NCBI GenBank assembly: GCA_041394945.1
Contig: JAWKHH010000005.1
Span: 186,001-250,000, forward strand
Origin: Bryobacteraceae bacterium
GTDB taxonomy: Bacteria > Acidobacteriota > Terriglobia > Bryobacterales > Bryobacteraceae
Length of the DNA stretch: 64,000 nucleotides
Direction: 5' to 3'
Part shown: positions 8,289 to 17,376 of the stretch, one piece after another
Layout: each line of letters starts with the position of its first letter
How positions within the stretch are numbered: position 1 is the first letter of the stretch
Made by a program: the position numbers and the translations under genes
The notes under the pieces: generated by a model
Database searches by the model: none
Seen by the model: only the letters and a program-made list of their open reading frames with translations
What the model was told of the DNA's origin: nothing

Positions 8289-9380
8289 TCAGCTCGCGCT
8301 CCCCCCACCCCACCGGATCCATCCCTTTCGCCGGAAGTACAAAAGCAGCCCGAGCGCCGTCACCAGCATCACGGCCCACACGGCAGGGTATCCGTAGCGC
8401 ATCTTCAACTCCGGCATGTTCTCGAAGTTCATTCCATAGATGCCGGCGATGAACGTGAGCGGGATGAAAACCGTCGCCATGATCGTAAGAACCCGCATCA
8501 CTTCGTTGGTGCGATTGCCCACCACGGCAAGATAGGTCCCGTTGATCGCGCCCACGAGTTCGCGATAGGAGTCGATGGTCTCCGCCACGTGGAGGCAGTG
8601 GTCGTAGCATTCGCGCAGCGGGCCTTCGAGCTCAGCCGGAAAGAATGCCTTCTCGTTGCGCGCCAGCCGCTGGATGGCCTCCCGTTGCGGCCAGCTCACG
8701 CGGCGCAGGTTGATCAACTCGGTCCGGACCTCGTTCACTTCGGCCAGAATCCCTTCCTCGAAGGCGTCCATGAGCCGGTCTTCCAGCGCTTCCAGGCGAT
8801 CGCCGATCTGCTCCAAAGCCGGATAGAACCGGTCCACGATGCGGTCGACGATCTCGTAGCTCAGCCGGGTGGGGCCCATGCTCCGAAGTTTCGCGTCTCC
8901 CAGAAGGATTCGGTCCCACACCGGGCGCAGAAGGTCCGAGTGCGACTCCTGGACGGTGAGCACGAAGCCCGGGCCCGCCGCGATTCCGATTTGTTCCAGC
9001 CGGGACTCCTGCCGGCGCCCGGAGGATGGAGCGCGCGCGATCAATAACACACCGCGCTCGATGGTGTCCGGATCGAGCCACTCGGACTTGGGCCGCTGGC
9101 CCGTCTCGGTGAGATCCTCGATGACGAACGCGGGCAGGCCGAGCGATAGCCCGATAGCCCGGATCGGCTCGAGGTCGCCAAGTCCTTGGATATGGATCCA
9201 ACGGAAACCGCCCGTGCCCGTGCCGATCGCGGCCTCGCCGGTGACGGGAACCACTTGCTCGGTGGCGCGGGCGCTGTCGTAGCTGAGAACGGTAACGCGG
9301 GTCGGCAGGTGGTCGGGTTCGACCGCGAGCGTCCCGACTCGGAATCCAGGCGGCAGTTCGGGTTGTTTCGCTACTTGCAC
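8289..9380 (-). CDS. corA: Magnesium/cobalt transporter CorA
   Basis: 363-residue CorA-family Mg2+ channel. The signature YGMNF is at residues 315-319 at the end of the first membrane helix (VFIPLTFIAGI); a second helix (AVWAVMLVTALGLLLYF) follows, and the N-terminal 280 residues form the cytosolic funnel. The start is GTG at 9380; no ATG gives a better N-terminus. It converges on the MscS-like/CBS operon with 26 bases between stops, so two types of Mg-related protein sit tail to tail. Confidence 0.93.
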   Translation of the reverse strand: MQVAKQPELPPGFRVGTLAVEPDHLPTRVTVLSYDSARATEQVVPVTGEAAIGTGTGGFRWIHIQGLGDLEPIRAIGLSLGLPAFVIEDLTETGQRPKSEWLDPDTIERGVLLIARAPSSGRRQESRLEQIGIAAGPGFVLTVQESHSDLLRPVWDRILLGDAKLRSMGPTRLSYEIVDRIVDRFYPALEQIGDRLEALEDRLMDAFEEGILAEVNEVRTELINLRRVSWPQREAIQRLARNEKAFFPAELEGPLRECYDHCLHVAETIDSYRELVGAINGTYLAVVGNRTNEVMRVLTIMATVFIPLTFIAGIYGMNFENMPELKMRYGYPAVWAVMLVTALGLLLYFRRKGWIRWGGGSAS

Positions 9381-9464
9381 ACGTGGATTCTAACAGTCAC
9401 CGGCCCACGAAACCCAGCGGCCCGGCATGCCCATGGCCGAAGTGCGCGACGACGAGTCGCTCGC

Positions 9465-10199
9465 CTACCGGGCACGCTGGCGCCCGAAGCGGCGCAGCAC
9501 GGCCGCCGCGAAGAGCACCACGGCCGTGCATCCGAACCCGATCCGGATCGAGGCCGCCGACGGCTGAAGGCCGATCACAGCGGCGAACGCTTGCGTCAGG
9601 CGATCCGCAACCCAAGCCGACATTGACTCGGCGAAGAAACCGGCCACGCCCACCACGCCACCCACCACCATCGCGGCGTCGGCCAGATGGAAGCCGTAAG
9701 ATTCAACCAATGCGTCGGCCGCGCGCCGTTCTCCCACGCGTCGATCCCTCACCAGAACCTGGAAGCGCGAGCATAGCGCCTCCGCCACCGCATCCACCAT
9801 GGTCGCCGCCCCAACCGTATCCGCCCCGCCGTCGCCAAGCGATCTCCAGACCGCGAAGATCGCGGCTTCGAGCGCAAACGAAACCGGGAGAATCTCGCCG
9901 GACTTCCGATCGCGATACAGATAACGATCAGCTTCCGGTATCAGTGCGTCGTGAACCAGCATCCGGGACGCCTGATCGAGGGAGACCGGATCGGCACGGC
10001 CGCAATACGTAGCTCGGTGATACTGCAGCCACAGCCCGGAAGCAAGCCGCGCCGGCAGCGGACTGAGGCGGCGTTCCCGCCGGCGGCGATCGCCGGGACT
10101 TCTGGACCGGAACGTCCGGGACCATCGCAGCCTCTCATCCCGTCCAGAGCGCGCTGCTTCCCAAAGCCGGACCATCGAATCGGATAGCCATTTGAACAT
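9465..10199 (-). CDS. Hypothetical membrane protein
   Basis: 244 residues, not recognised. Arg-rich N-terminus, a central soluble part, and two hydrophobic stretches near the C-terminus (AAMVVGGVVGVAGFF and FGCTAVVLFAAAVL), suggesting a cytosolic domain anchored by a C-terminal hairpin. Weak GAGGG upstream of the ATG at 10199. It is read in the same direction as corA, 84 bases before it. Coding is supported by uninterrupted length and by position; homology is unknown. Confidence 0.55.
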   Translation of the reverse strand: MFKWLSDSMVRLWEAARSGRDERLRWSRTFRSRSPGDRRRRERRLSPLPARLASGLWLQYHRATYCGRADPVSLDQASRMLVHDALIPEADRYLYRDRKSGEILPVSFALEAAIFAVWRSLGDGGADTVGAATMVDAVAEALCSRFQVLVRDRRVGERRAADALVESYGFHLADAAMVVGGVVGVAGFFAESMSAWVADRLTQAFAAVIGLQPSAASIRIGFGCTAVVLFAAAVLRRFGRQRAR

Positions 10200-10347
10200 G
10201 CACGGACGCCCTCTCTACGGCTCGCAGCGGGACTCCGCTGCCGGACCCAGGCCGGATGGGCGTCACTTACATGCCAGTAAGGCGTTACCGGAATTCCTCT
10301 CTGCTATTCTCTCCCGAAACCCCGCCCGCACCGCAACCCCTCGCAGG

Positions 10348-13300
10348 TCAGAAGTTGAACTTGAGCGCGAACTGCATCAGCCGCGCGTTGGTCACCGTCC
10401 GCGTGATCTGGCCGAAATTGGAGCTGGTGACGTCGAGCACCGGCGTCGCGAAGTTGGTCTTGTTCAGGGCGTTGAACACCTCCCAGCGGAACTCGAGTTC
10501 TTTCGACTCAGCGAGCCGCGCCCGCTTCATCAGGCTCGCGTCCAGAATGAACCGCTGCGGCCCGAAGATCGGCGTTTGCCCGAGCGCGCCAAGCGCGCCC
10601 GGCTCCGGAAGGTCGAACAGGCCCTGCGTGGCGGCCGCATCCGTGCACCGCCCGCCGAGAAACGCCGACGTGCAGGGGTCGATCCAGAAGACGCTGCCGC
10701 CCACCGATCGCGTACCGGTCATCGCCCGCAGATCGGCGCGCGTGGCGGCCTGCGTCAGATTCACCGTGTTGTCGTCGGAGACCGCCGTGCGGTAAAACGT
10801 CCCGATGTTCGATGTGATCGAAAGCGGGCGCCCGCTTCGCCACGTGAGCAGTCCCCCAAGCTGCCACCCGCCGAGGATGGCGTCGGCCGCGCCGTTCAGA
10901 TTCCATCGCCGGCCCTTGCCCGCGGGGATCTCGTACAACCAGTTCGTGTTGAACTGATGCCGCGGCATGAACTCCAGCTTGCTGTACGCGGGATTCACCA
11001 CCCCCGACGCACGCGTATCGTTCACCAGCGTGTTCTCGTCGCCGTCGAAATCGCTGAGGGCCTTATTCCAGGTGTAGTTCGCCTGCACGGCGAGCCCGCG
11101 CGCGAAACGGCGGCGCAACTCCAGCTCGAGCCCGTGGTAGTTCGAAAAGCTCGAGTTCACCATGGCGCGGGCGCTCGCCACATACGGATTCACCATGAAG
11201 AAGTTCGCCGGAAGCCGCCCTTCAAGCACCTGGCCGAGGAACGCGCCGCCCCGGATCCTCGGCTGGCCGGCTCGCGGCGCCGATGTCTCCACCTGCGTCA
11301 GGCGATGCACGAACTGGCCCGTTTCATTGCGTTCGAGCGCGCTCACCAATCCGGCGCGATTCCGGAGCCGCGCGGCGTCGGCGCCGATCAGCGTGGCCAT
11401 CAGCGGATTCGGCGTGATGCAGGCGGCGCGCGTGGCGTCGTCGAACCGGCCCGGCGAACCCGAGGCATTGTTGCAGGCGAGGTTCGCCTGCGCGATCCGG
11501 AATGAATCGAGGAACGTCTGCCCGGTGACCGCGTCCTGCGCGCGGACATTGATCTCGTTATAGTCCGCCACCCGCCGCAGGCCCGTGCCGCGGTTGCCGA
11601 CGTAGCGCGCCTCCGCCGTCCACGCGCCGGCGAGTTCGCGCGAGATTCCGAACGTGTATTCGCTGTAGTAGGGCGTGCCCAGGTTGTCGAACGCGCGAAA
11701 GTCGATGGTGCTCGAATCGAGCAGGCTCCGTGAACTCGGAATGGCGAACTCGGGCGTCGCCGGAAGCACGGGATTGGAGCGGTCGATCTGGCTCAGCAGC
11801 AGCGGCCGTTGGGACCCGGCGCACGTCCCGTCGATCGGGATGCAGTTGCGGTTCACTTCCAGGCCCTCGTTGTCGTCGATGTTGCCGTCGACGATGGCGT
11901 AGGAGTCCTGCATGTAGCTGATGCGGAAGCCGGCGCGCACGCTGGTGCGGCCGCTGCCGAACGGGTCCCACGCGAAGCTGACAACCGGACCGAAGTTGTT
12001 CCAGTCGTTCTTCCACAGCGGCGGACCGCCCTTGCTCGCCGCCGGATAGTATTTCGTCGCGCAGGTCTCCTGCAGCAGCGTCGCGTTCGCCGTCGTCGGC
12101 GCCAGCGGACCCGAGAGCATTGCGCAAGGGGGCGCGAACACCGACGACAGCCCGCCTCGCGGCGCGAGCGCCAGCCCGTTCGATTCGTACGGAACCGACG
12201 CATACTCCCACCGCAGGCCCAGGTTCAGCGTGAAGTTCCTTCGCACCCGCCACGTATCGTTGACGAACAAATCCACCTCGTTGTTGCCCCAGGAACGGAT
12301 GTTCGGGTAAAGCGGCTGGAAGCCGGAAGTCAGTGAGCTGACATTGAACCGCTGGAATACGCCGCCGACGGCCCCTACCAGGTTGTTCATCAGGTCCCGC
12401 GCGGTCTCGGCGTCGTTGGTGTTGATCGCGCCGGCTCCGGCGGCGCGCGTGAGATCCACGTTCGAGAAGCCCGGCGCGTTGTCGTCATCGTCGAGCGAGA
12501 TCGTTCCGGCGGCGTTGACTCCGGCGAACGAGTAGCCGGTGAGATAGCGGTTGCGATATTCGCCGCCGAACTTCATTTGATGGCTGCCGCGCATCGCGCT
12601 CGCCACGTCCCGCACGTGCGCCACGCGGTTGTCGCGTGCGTTCGTATTGCCGTCCACGTCGTAGGGGTCGGTGATCGTGTTCAGGTCCAGGATGAACGGC
12701 GTGTTGAACGGCTGCTTGTACAGAAACGCATTCTCGCCGCCGAGAAAACCGAAGCGGAACTCGTTTACGAGCGCCGGTGAAAGAGTCGAAGTGAGCGTGG
12801 CGCTGATGCCTTTCGACAACGTATCGCGCGTGCCGAGCGGGCCGAGCGCCGGATACTGCGGCTCCCGGTCGTTGATGTAGTCGCCGTCGATCCGCCGGTC
12901 GACGTAGTTGAATGTCGCGTAGAAGTGGTGCCGGTCGTTGATGCGATGGTCCAGCCGGATCGAGGGCAGGTGCTCGGCCGTGACAGACTTCGCGTTGAAC
13001 CGGAAGCCGCCGGTGTTCAGCCCGTCGCCGATGTCGGTGTTGTTGGGCTGCGGGAACGCCGCGAACACAGTGTCCCGGATGAACGGATCGAACGCCGGCC
13101 GGAAGCCGCCGTTGAATCGCGAATCGAGGCACTCGCGGCCGAGCGCGGAGACGCCGCAACCGAACAGGTCGACGTTTCGGACCGCTGCCGGATTCGCGGC
13201 CAGATTCTCGGGCGTGTTCCGCAGCCCGTCCAGAAACCGGAAGACGCCGGCTCGTGCGTCGGCCGTGTAGACCAGCCGGTTCACAGGCGTTCCGCGTGAT

Positions 13301-14229
13301 TCGCGCGTCTGCTGGTATCCCAGGTAGAAGAACGTACGGTCCTTCACCACCGGTCCGCCGATACGCCCGCCGAACTGATTCCGGTTGAGCGGCGGCGTCT
13401 CCACCTTGGGCGCCGCCGAGTTGTTGAAGAACTCGTTGGCCGAGAACGCCGAGTTCCGGTTGAACCAGAACACAGACCCGTGGAACGCGTTCGTCCCGCC
13501 GCGCGTGACGGCGTTGATCTGCGCGCCCCCGCGGCTGTACTCGGCCGAGGCAAGTCCGGTGACCACGCGGAACTCCTGCACGTTCTCGGCCGCCATCGCC
13601 AGCAGCGGCTGGTCGATCATCACCGACGACGCGCGATTCAGGTTGTCCTGCGTATCGATGCCGTCTAGCGTCATGTTGATCGCCCGGTGCCGCTGCCCGT
13701 GCACGATGAGCTTATCGCCCTGGCCGTCCGGCGTACGCTCGAAATAGACGCCGGTCTGCTGGAGCGCCAACTCTACCGCGTTGCGTCCGTTCAGCGGCAG
13801 TTCGAGCACGCGTTTGTTGTCGACCACCGTCCCGATCTCGGCGTCCACCGTGTTGATCTGCACCTGCGCGAGGTCGGCGGAAACCGTGACCTCCTCCTGA
13901 ACGGAGCCGATCTGCATCGAGATCGTGACCGTCGACGTGCCGCCTACCTGCACGATCACGTCTTCGACCACCGCGCGGCGGAATCCCGCCGCTTCCGCCG
14001 CCACGCGGAACCGTCCCAGGCGCGTCACCGCAATTCCAAACTGGCCGTCGGCGCCGGTCGCGCCGCGGAAGGCCGCATGCGTTTCGATGTGGGTCACCAT
14101 GACGGCGACGCCGGGTATGCGGGCTCCGGCCGGATCGGCGACGATCCCCTCAATGCGTCCGCCCAGTTGCTGGGCCAAACCGGGGACAATGGCGGCCCAG
14201 AAAATGGCTGCGGCCAACACGAATCTCAT
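10348..14229 (-). CDS. TonB-dependent receptor with carboxypeptidase-regulatory-like domain
   Basis: Large outer-membrane protein of 1293 residues. Start ATG at 14229 chosen because GGGAGGT lies a few bases upstream and a signal peptide (MRFVLAAAIFWAAIVPGLA) begins there; the frame is open a further 12 codons. Residues about 25-105 form a carboxypeptidase-regulatory-like beta sandwich (GRIEGIVADPAGARIPGV), then a plug domain (ELPLNGRNAVELA), then a long beta-barrel ending in aromatic FALKFNF, the outer-membrane insertion signature. Oar-like receptors of this kind are abundant in Solibacter-type genomes; the ligand is unknown. The 147 bases downstream hold only a small GC hairpin. Confidence 0.93.
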   Translation of the reverse strand: MRFVLAAAIFWAAIVPGLAQQLGGRIEGIVADPAGARIPGVAVMVTHIETHAAFRGATGADGQFGIAVTRLGRFRVAAEAAGFRRAVVEDVIVQVGGTSTVTISMQIGSVQEEVTVSADLAQVQINTVDAEIGTVVDNKRVLELPLNGRNAVELALQQTGVYFERTPDGQGDKLIVHGQRHRAINMTLDGIDTQDNLNRASSVMIDQPLLAMAAENVQEFRVVTGLASAEYSRGGAQINAVTRGGTNAFHGSVFWFNRNSAFSANEFFNNSAAPKVETPPLNRNQFGGRIGGPVVKDRTFFYLGYQQTRESRGTPVNRLVYTADARAGVFRFLDGLRNTPENLAANPAAVRNVDLFGCGVSALGRECLDSRFNGGFRPAFDPFIRDTVFAAFPQPNNTDIGDGLNTGGFRFNAKSVTAEHLPSIRLDHRINDRHHFYATFNYVDRRIDGDYINDREPQYPALGPLGTRDTLSKGISATLTSTLSPALVNEFRFGFLGGENAFLYKQPFNTPFILDLNTITDPYDVDGNTNARDNRVAHVRDVASAMRGSHQMKFGGEYRNRYLTGYSFAGVNAAGTISLDDDDNAPGFSNVDLTRAAGAGAINTNDAETARDLMNNLVGAVGGVFQRFNVSSLTSGFQPLYPNIRSWGNNEVDLFVNDTWRVRRNFTLNLGLRWEYASVPYESNGLALAPRGGLSSVFAPPCAMLSGPLAPTTANATLLQETCATKYYPAASKGGPPLWKNDWNNFGPVVSFAWDPFGSGRTSVRAGFRISYMQDSYAIVDGNIDDNEGLEVNRNCIPIDGTCAGSQRPLLLSQIDRSNPVLPATPEFAIPSSRSLLDSSTIDFRAFDNLGTPYYSEYTFGISRELAGAWTAEARYVGNRGTGLRRVADYNEINVRAQDAVTGQTFLDSFRIAQANLACNNASGSPGRFDDATRAACITPNPLMATLIGADAARLRNRAGLVSALERNETGQFVHRLTQVETSAPRAGQPRIRGGAFLGQVLEGRLPANFFMVNPYVASARAMVNSSFSNYHGLELELRRRFARGLAVQANYTWNKALSDFDGDENTLVNDTRASGVVNPAYSKLEFMPRHQFNTNWLYEIPAGKGRRWNLNGAADAILGGWQLGGLLTWRSGRPLSITSNIGTFYRTAVSDDNTVNLTQAATRADLRAMTGTRSVGGSVFWIDPCTSAFLGGRCTDAAATQGLFDLPEPGALGALGQTPIFGPQRFILDASLMKRARLAESKELEFRWEVFNALNKTNFATPVLDVTSSNFGQITRTVTNARLMQFALKFNF

Positions 14230-14371
14230 GAGACCTCCCGGAGCGGGCTCTTCATCAATAAACATTTATTAACTATGGCCTGAGGGTAGAGTACCATGCC
14301 CTTTTCCACCCGTTTGGCATCTGAACTGCACTGTCATGGGTAGACTCCGATTGCCGGGAAAGGAGAGTGCC

Positions 14372-15826
14372 ATGGCACGTGTTGTCATCCTCGGCGCGGG
14401 TATCTCCGGCCACACCGCGGCCGCGTTCCTGAGAAAATGGCTGGGCAGGCAGGGCGAGGTGGTGATGATCTCGCCGTCTCCCACCTACAACTGGATTCCC
14501 TCCAACATCTGGGTCGGCGTTGGCCTTCTGCCTAAACGCAGCGTCCAGTTCAATCTCGCGCCCGTCTACCGCAAAGCCGGTGTCGAATTCAAACAGGCCC
14601 GGGCCACCGCCATCTTTCCGGAGGGTACGGAAGCCGGCCCCCAGCCGGCGGTTGAATTCGAGTGGACGCTCGAAGGCAAGGCCGGCCAGCGCGAACGCAT
14701 CGCTTACGATTTCCTCGTCAACGCCACCGGCCCGAAGTTGAATTTTGCCGCAACCGAAGGGCTTGGACCGGGGCAGAACTCGCTATCGGTGTGCACGGCC
14801 GATCATGCCGAAGAGACGGCCCGGGCATTCCTCCATAACGTCGAGAGAATGAAGAAAGGCGAACGGCGCCGCTTCCTCGTCGGCGTGGGCCACGGCACGT
14901 GCACCTGCGAAGGGGCGGCGTTCGAGTACGTGGTGAACCTTGAGTTCGAACTTCGCCGCCACGGCGTCCGCGACATGGCCGACGTGGTCTTCCTGACCAA
15001 CGAGTACGACCTCGGCGATTTCGGCGTCGGCGGCCTGTACATGCGCGACGGCGGCTACGTCACTCCCGGCCGTCTTTTCGCCGAATCGCTCTTCGCCGAA
15101 CGCGGCATTCGCACCATCACCCGCGCGCACGTCCGCCGCGTGAACCGGGCGAGCGTCGAAATCGAGCAGCTCGACGGCACGCTCGGCGAAGTGCCCTTCG
15201 ACATGGCCATGCTCCTGCCGCCCTTCCGCGGCGTAGGTCTTCAGGCCTTCGACGCGCGCGGCGGCGACATCACGGATCGCGTGTTTGCGCCCAACGGCTT
15301 CCAGCGTGTCGACGCCGACTACGAAAAGAAGCCCTACTCGAAATGGAGCGCCAGGGACTGGCCGCGATACTACCAGAGCCCCGCCTATCCGAACCTCTTC
15401 GCCGCCGGAATCGCCTTCGCGCCCCCGCACGCGATCTCAGAGCCGCACTCCACCGCCGACGGAACCGCCATCTCGCCGGCGCCGCCTCGCACTGGAATGC
15501 CATCGGCGATGATCGGCAAGGCCGTGGCCCGCAGCATCGTCGATACCATCCGCGGCAAGAAAGACCCGCTGCATAGCGCCTCAATGGCGGAAATGGGCGC
15601 CGCCTGCGTCGCCTCCGCGGGTGCGAATCCGTTCACCGGCACGGCGGCTTCGATCACCGTCTATCCCATCGTGCCGGACTTCGAGCGCTACCCCGAGTAC
15701 GGCCGCGACCTCAGCTCCACCTGGGGCGAAATCGGGCTCGCCGGGCACTGGATCAAGATCCTGCTGCATCACATGTTTCTCTACAAGGCGCACTTGCGCC
15801 CCGGCTGGGCCCTGATTCCGGAGTAA
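14372..15826 (+). CDS. Sulfide:quinone oxidoreductase-like FAD protein
   Basis: 484-residue flavoprotein of the SQR / flavocytochrome c family. It opens with the FAD-binding motif VVILGAGISGHTAAAF (GxGxxG at residues 8-13). Candidate redox cysteines are C141 in SVCTADHA and C177/C179 in GHGTCTCEGAAFEY. A C-terminal amphipathic stretch (HWIKILLHHMFLYKAHL) would suit membrane attachment. Start chosen at 14372 because AAAGGAGA precedes it by 6 bases. Likely reaction: oxidation of sulfide or a similar thiol with quinone reduction. A 46-residue gene follows after 5 bases. Confidence 0.8.
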   Translation: MARVVILGAGISGHTAAAFLRKWLGRQGEVVMISPSPTYNWIPSNIWVGVGLLPKRSVQFNLAPVYRKAGVEFKQARATAIFPEGTEAGPQPAVEFEWTLEGKAGQRERIAYDFLVNATGPKLNFAATEGLGPGQNSLSVCTADHAEETARAFLHNVERMKKGERRRFLVGVGHGTCTCEGAAFEYVVNLEFELRRHGVRDMADVVFLTNEYDLGDFGVGGLYMRDGGYVTPGRLFAESLFAERGIRTITRAHVRRVNRASVEIEQLDGTLGEVPFDMAMLLPPFRGVGLQAFDARGGDITDRVFAPNGFQRVDADYEKKPYSKWSARDWPRYYQSPAYPNLFAAGIAFAPPHAISEPHSTADGTAISPAPPRTGMPSAMIGKAVARSIVDTIRGKKDPLHSASMAEMGAACVASAGANPFTGTAASITVYPIVPDFERYPEYGRDLSSTWGEIGLAGHWIKILLHHMFLYKAHLRPGWALIPE

Positions 15827-15831
15827 CCGCC

Positions 15832-15972
15832 ATGACGCCTTATCAACGGCTCGATGCGCCCCGTCCAACGCGGTGGAACCTGTTCTTTCGGACGTTCGTC
15901 CCCTGGCAGATGGTGCGTTTCGCGTTCATCAACTTCAAGATGTTGCGCATAATCGCCCGCAGCCATCGCTGA
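15832..15972 (+). CDS. 46-residue protein coupled to the SQR-like gene
   Basis: Short frame that begins ATG five bases after the flavoprotein stop and ends TGA at 15970-15972. The product starts MTPYQRLDAPRPTRWNLFFR and carries an aromatic/basic amphipathic helix (FVPWQMVRFAFINFKMLRII) with Arg/Lys at its rim. This looks like a small peripheral-membrane partner of the flavoprotein. Coding is supported by spacing, composition and lack of an alternative; no known domain is recognised. Confidence 0.6.
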   Translation: MTPYQRLDAPRPTRWNLFFRTFVPWQMVRFAFINFKMLRIIARSHR

Positions 15973-16084
15973 AGAGCCCGCTTCCGCCGCCGGTTTTCGC
16001 GGCTTGGTCTGCGAATTCTCCCTTCACCTTCCGCTTCCCTGGATGGAGCGCAAGTCTCCGTAACCAACTCGAAGGGACAATTCC

Positions 16085-17194
16085 ATGAAGATAACCATTC
16101 CATGCGCCGTGGCCTTCCTCGCCGCAAGCCTTCACGGCCAGCCGTACTACCATGCGCGCGTTCTTGACACGCCCGGATCGGTCTCCTCCGGAGCCCTTGG
16201 CATCAATCAGGATGGAACCGTCGTCGGATTCGCCACGAATCGAAGCGGCGGCGTCCGCGCCCACCGCTGGATGAACTGCGGCGCCGCCTCCGTCGAACTC
16301 GCGTCATTCGGCGGCGACTCCGGCGCGAACGCGATCAACGACCTGGGGATGATCGTCGGCCACTCCGCCGACATGAACAACATCACGCGCAGCTTCTCCT
16401 GGCTGCCCGATACAACGGCCGACGGCGAGATCAAATACCTGGGTGGTTCCCAAGGCTCCGAACAGAGGGCGGTTGCAATCAACAACAACGGCATTATCGC
16501 CGGGACCGAGCGGGGCGGCGCCGTCAGCCAGGCGCTTCTGTACCTGCCAGGCCAAGCGCCCCTGTACGTCCCGTCCTACCAGGGAGAACCGGTGGACAAT
16601 GCCGTCGGCGTGAACGACTCGAACTTCGTGGCCGCCGCTCAGTTCCGGTCCGACGATAACTGGTGGGGGCTCATGCTGGTTCCCGGCGGCAAACCCGGCG
16701 ACTACACGACCCGGCAGATCCAGCCCGTCCGTCCGGATCCCGACGTGCGAGGGCTGGAATTGTCATTGAAGCCCGAAGCCATCAACAAGTTCGGGGCCGT
16801 TACCGGCGCCGCCGGAAGGATACCGAAGCACGCCTTCCGGTCCGACAACTACATGGAGCCCGCCATCGACCTCGGAACGCTGAACCCGTCGGATCCCCTC
16901 GTGTTCAGCGAAGGCCGGGCCATCAACAGTATGGGCTGGGTGGCCGGAAGCTCGCAGACCGTCGCGTTCGGCGACAGTGTCGCGATCGTCCACAACGGGT
17001 CCGAGATGATCGACCTGAACACCCGGCTGGTGGCGCCCGCCGGATGGAATCTCCGGCTCGCTCTCGGAATCAACGACAAAGGCCAGATCGTCGGAATGGG
17101 ACGCTACCAGGGGAAGGACGTCGGCTTCCTGCTCACGCCCACCATCGATCCGAATCTGCCGGCGCCACCCTGTCTGGCGCCCGCCCAGCAATAG
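16085..17194 (+). CDS. Secreted HAF-repeat protein
   Basis: 369 residues with a signal peptide (MKITIPCAVAFLAASLHG) and tandem units of the extracellular HAF-repeat type, visible as recurring GINQDGTVVGFA, AINDLGMIVGHS, AINNNGIIAGT, AINSMGWVAGS and GINDKGQIVGMG. Such proteins form beta-propeller-like surface or periplasmic proteins of unknown role. AAGGGA lies 8 bases before the ATG. It is separated by a hairpin and about 180 bases from the porin operon. Confidence 0.8.
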   Translation: MKITIPCAVAFLAASLHGQPYYHARVLDTPGSVSSGALGINQDGTVVGFATNRSGGVRAHRWMNCGAASVELASFGGDSGANAINDLGMIVGHSADMNNITRSFSWLPDTTADGEIKYLGGSQGSEQRAVAINNNGIIAGTERGGAVSQALLYLPGQAPLYVPSYQGEPVDNAVGVNDSNFVAAAQFRSDDNWWGLMLVPGGKPGDYTTRQIQPVRPDPDVRGLELSLKPEAINKFGAVTGAAGRIPKHAFRSDNYMEPAIDLGTLNPSDPLVFSEGRAINSMGWVAGSSQTVAFGDSVAIVHNGSEMIDLNTRLVAPAGWNLRLALGINDKGQIVGMGRYQGKDVGFLLTPTIDPNLPAPPCLAPAQQ

Positions 17195-17215
17195 CGATCC
17201 TGCCTCGCCGCCCGT

Positions 17216-17234
17216 GGAGGCGCCCCACGCCTCC
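17216..17234 (+). terminator. GC-rich hairpin after the HAF-repeat gene
   Basis: Perfect 7-bp stem GGAGGCG/CGCCTCC with loop CCCCA, flanked by CTGCC and GGCAG that can extend the pairing. No run of T follows, so it is at best a weak or factor-assisted terminator. The remainder of 17195-17376 holds nothing else that I can support. Confidence 0.35.
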
Positions 17235-17376
17235 GCAGGCAGCTAGAACACTTGCCGGATACGCCTAAGTCCATTCCACGCGCGTACTAAGAGTCTCCGC
17301 CTACGCGGAAAATACGTTTCACCACCAAGCATCAAGTTAACTCCCTTCGCGGCCGAAAACGACCATAGGCTGTCGA

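Noticed and set aside
10215..10245. Rho-independent terminator after the first TonB receptor
   Set aside because: CAGCGG/CCGCTG can pair but there is no T run on the relevant strand.
11809..13299. Several long plus-strand frames within the first TonB receptor
   Set aside because: High-GC third-position effect; no recognizable domains, and the minus strand has a complete receptor.
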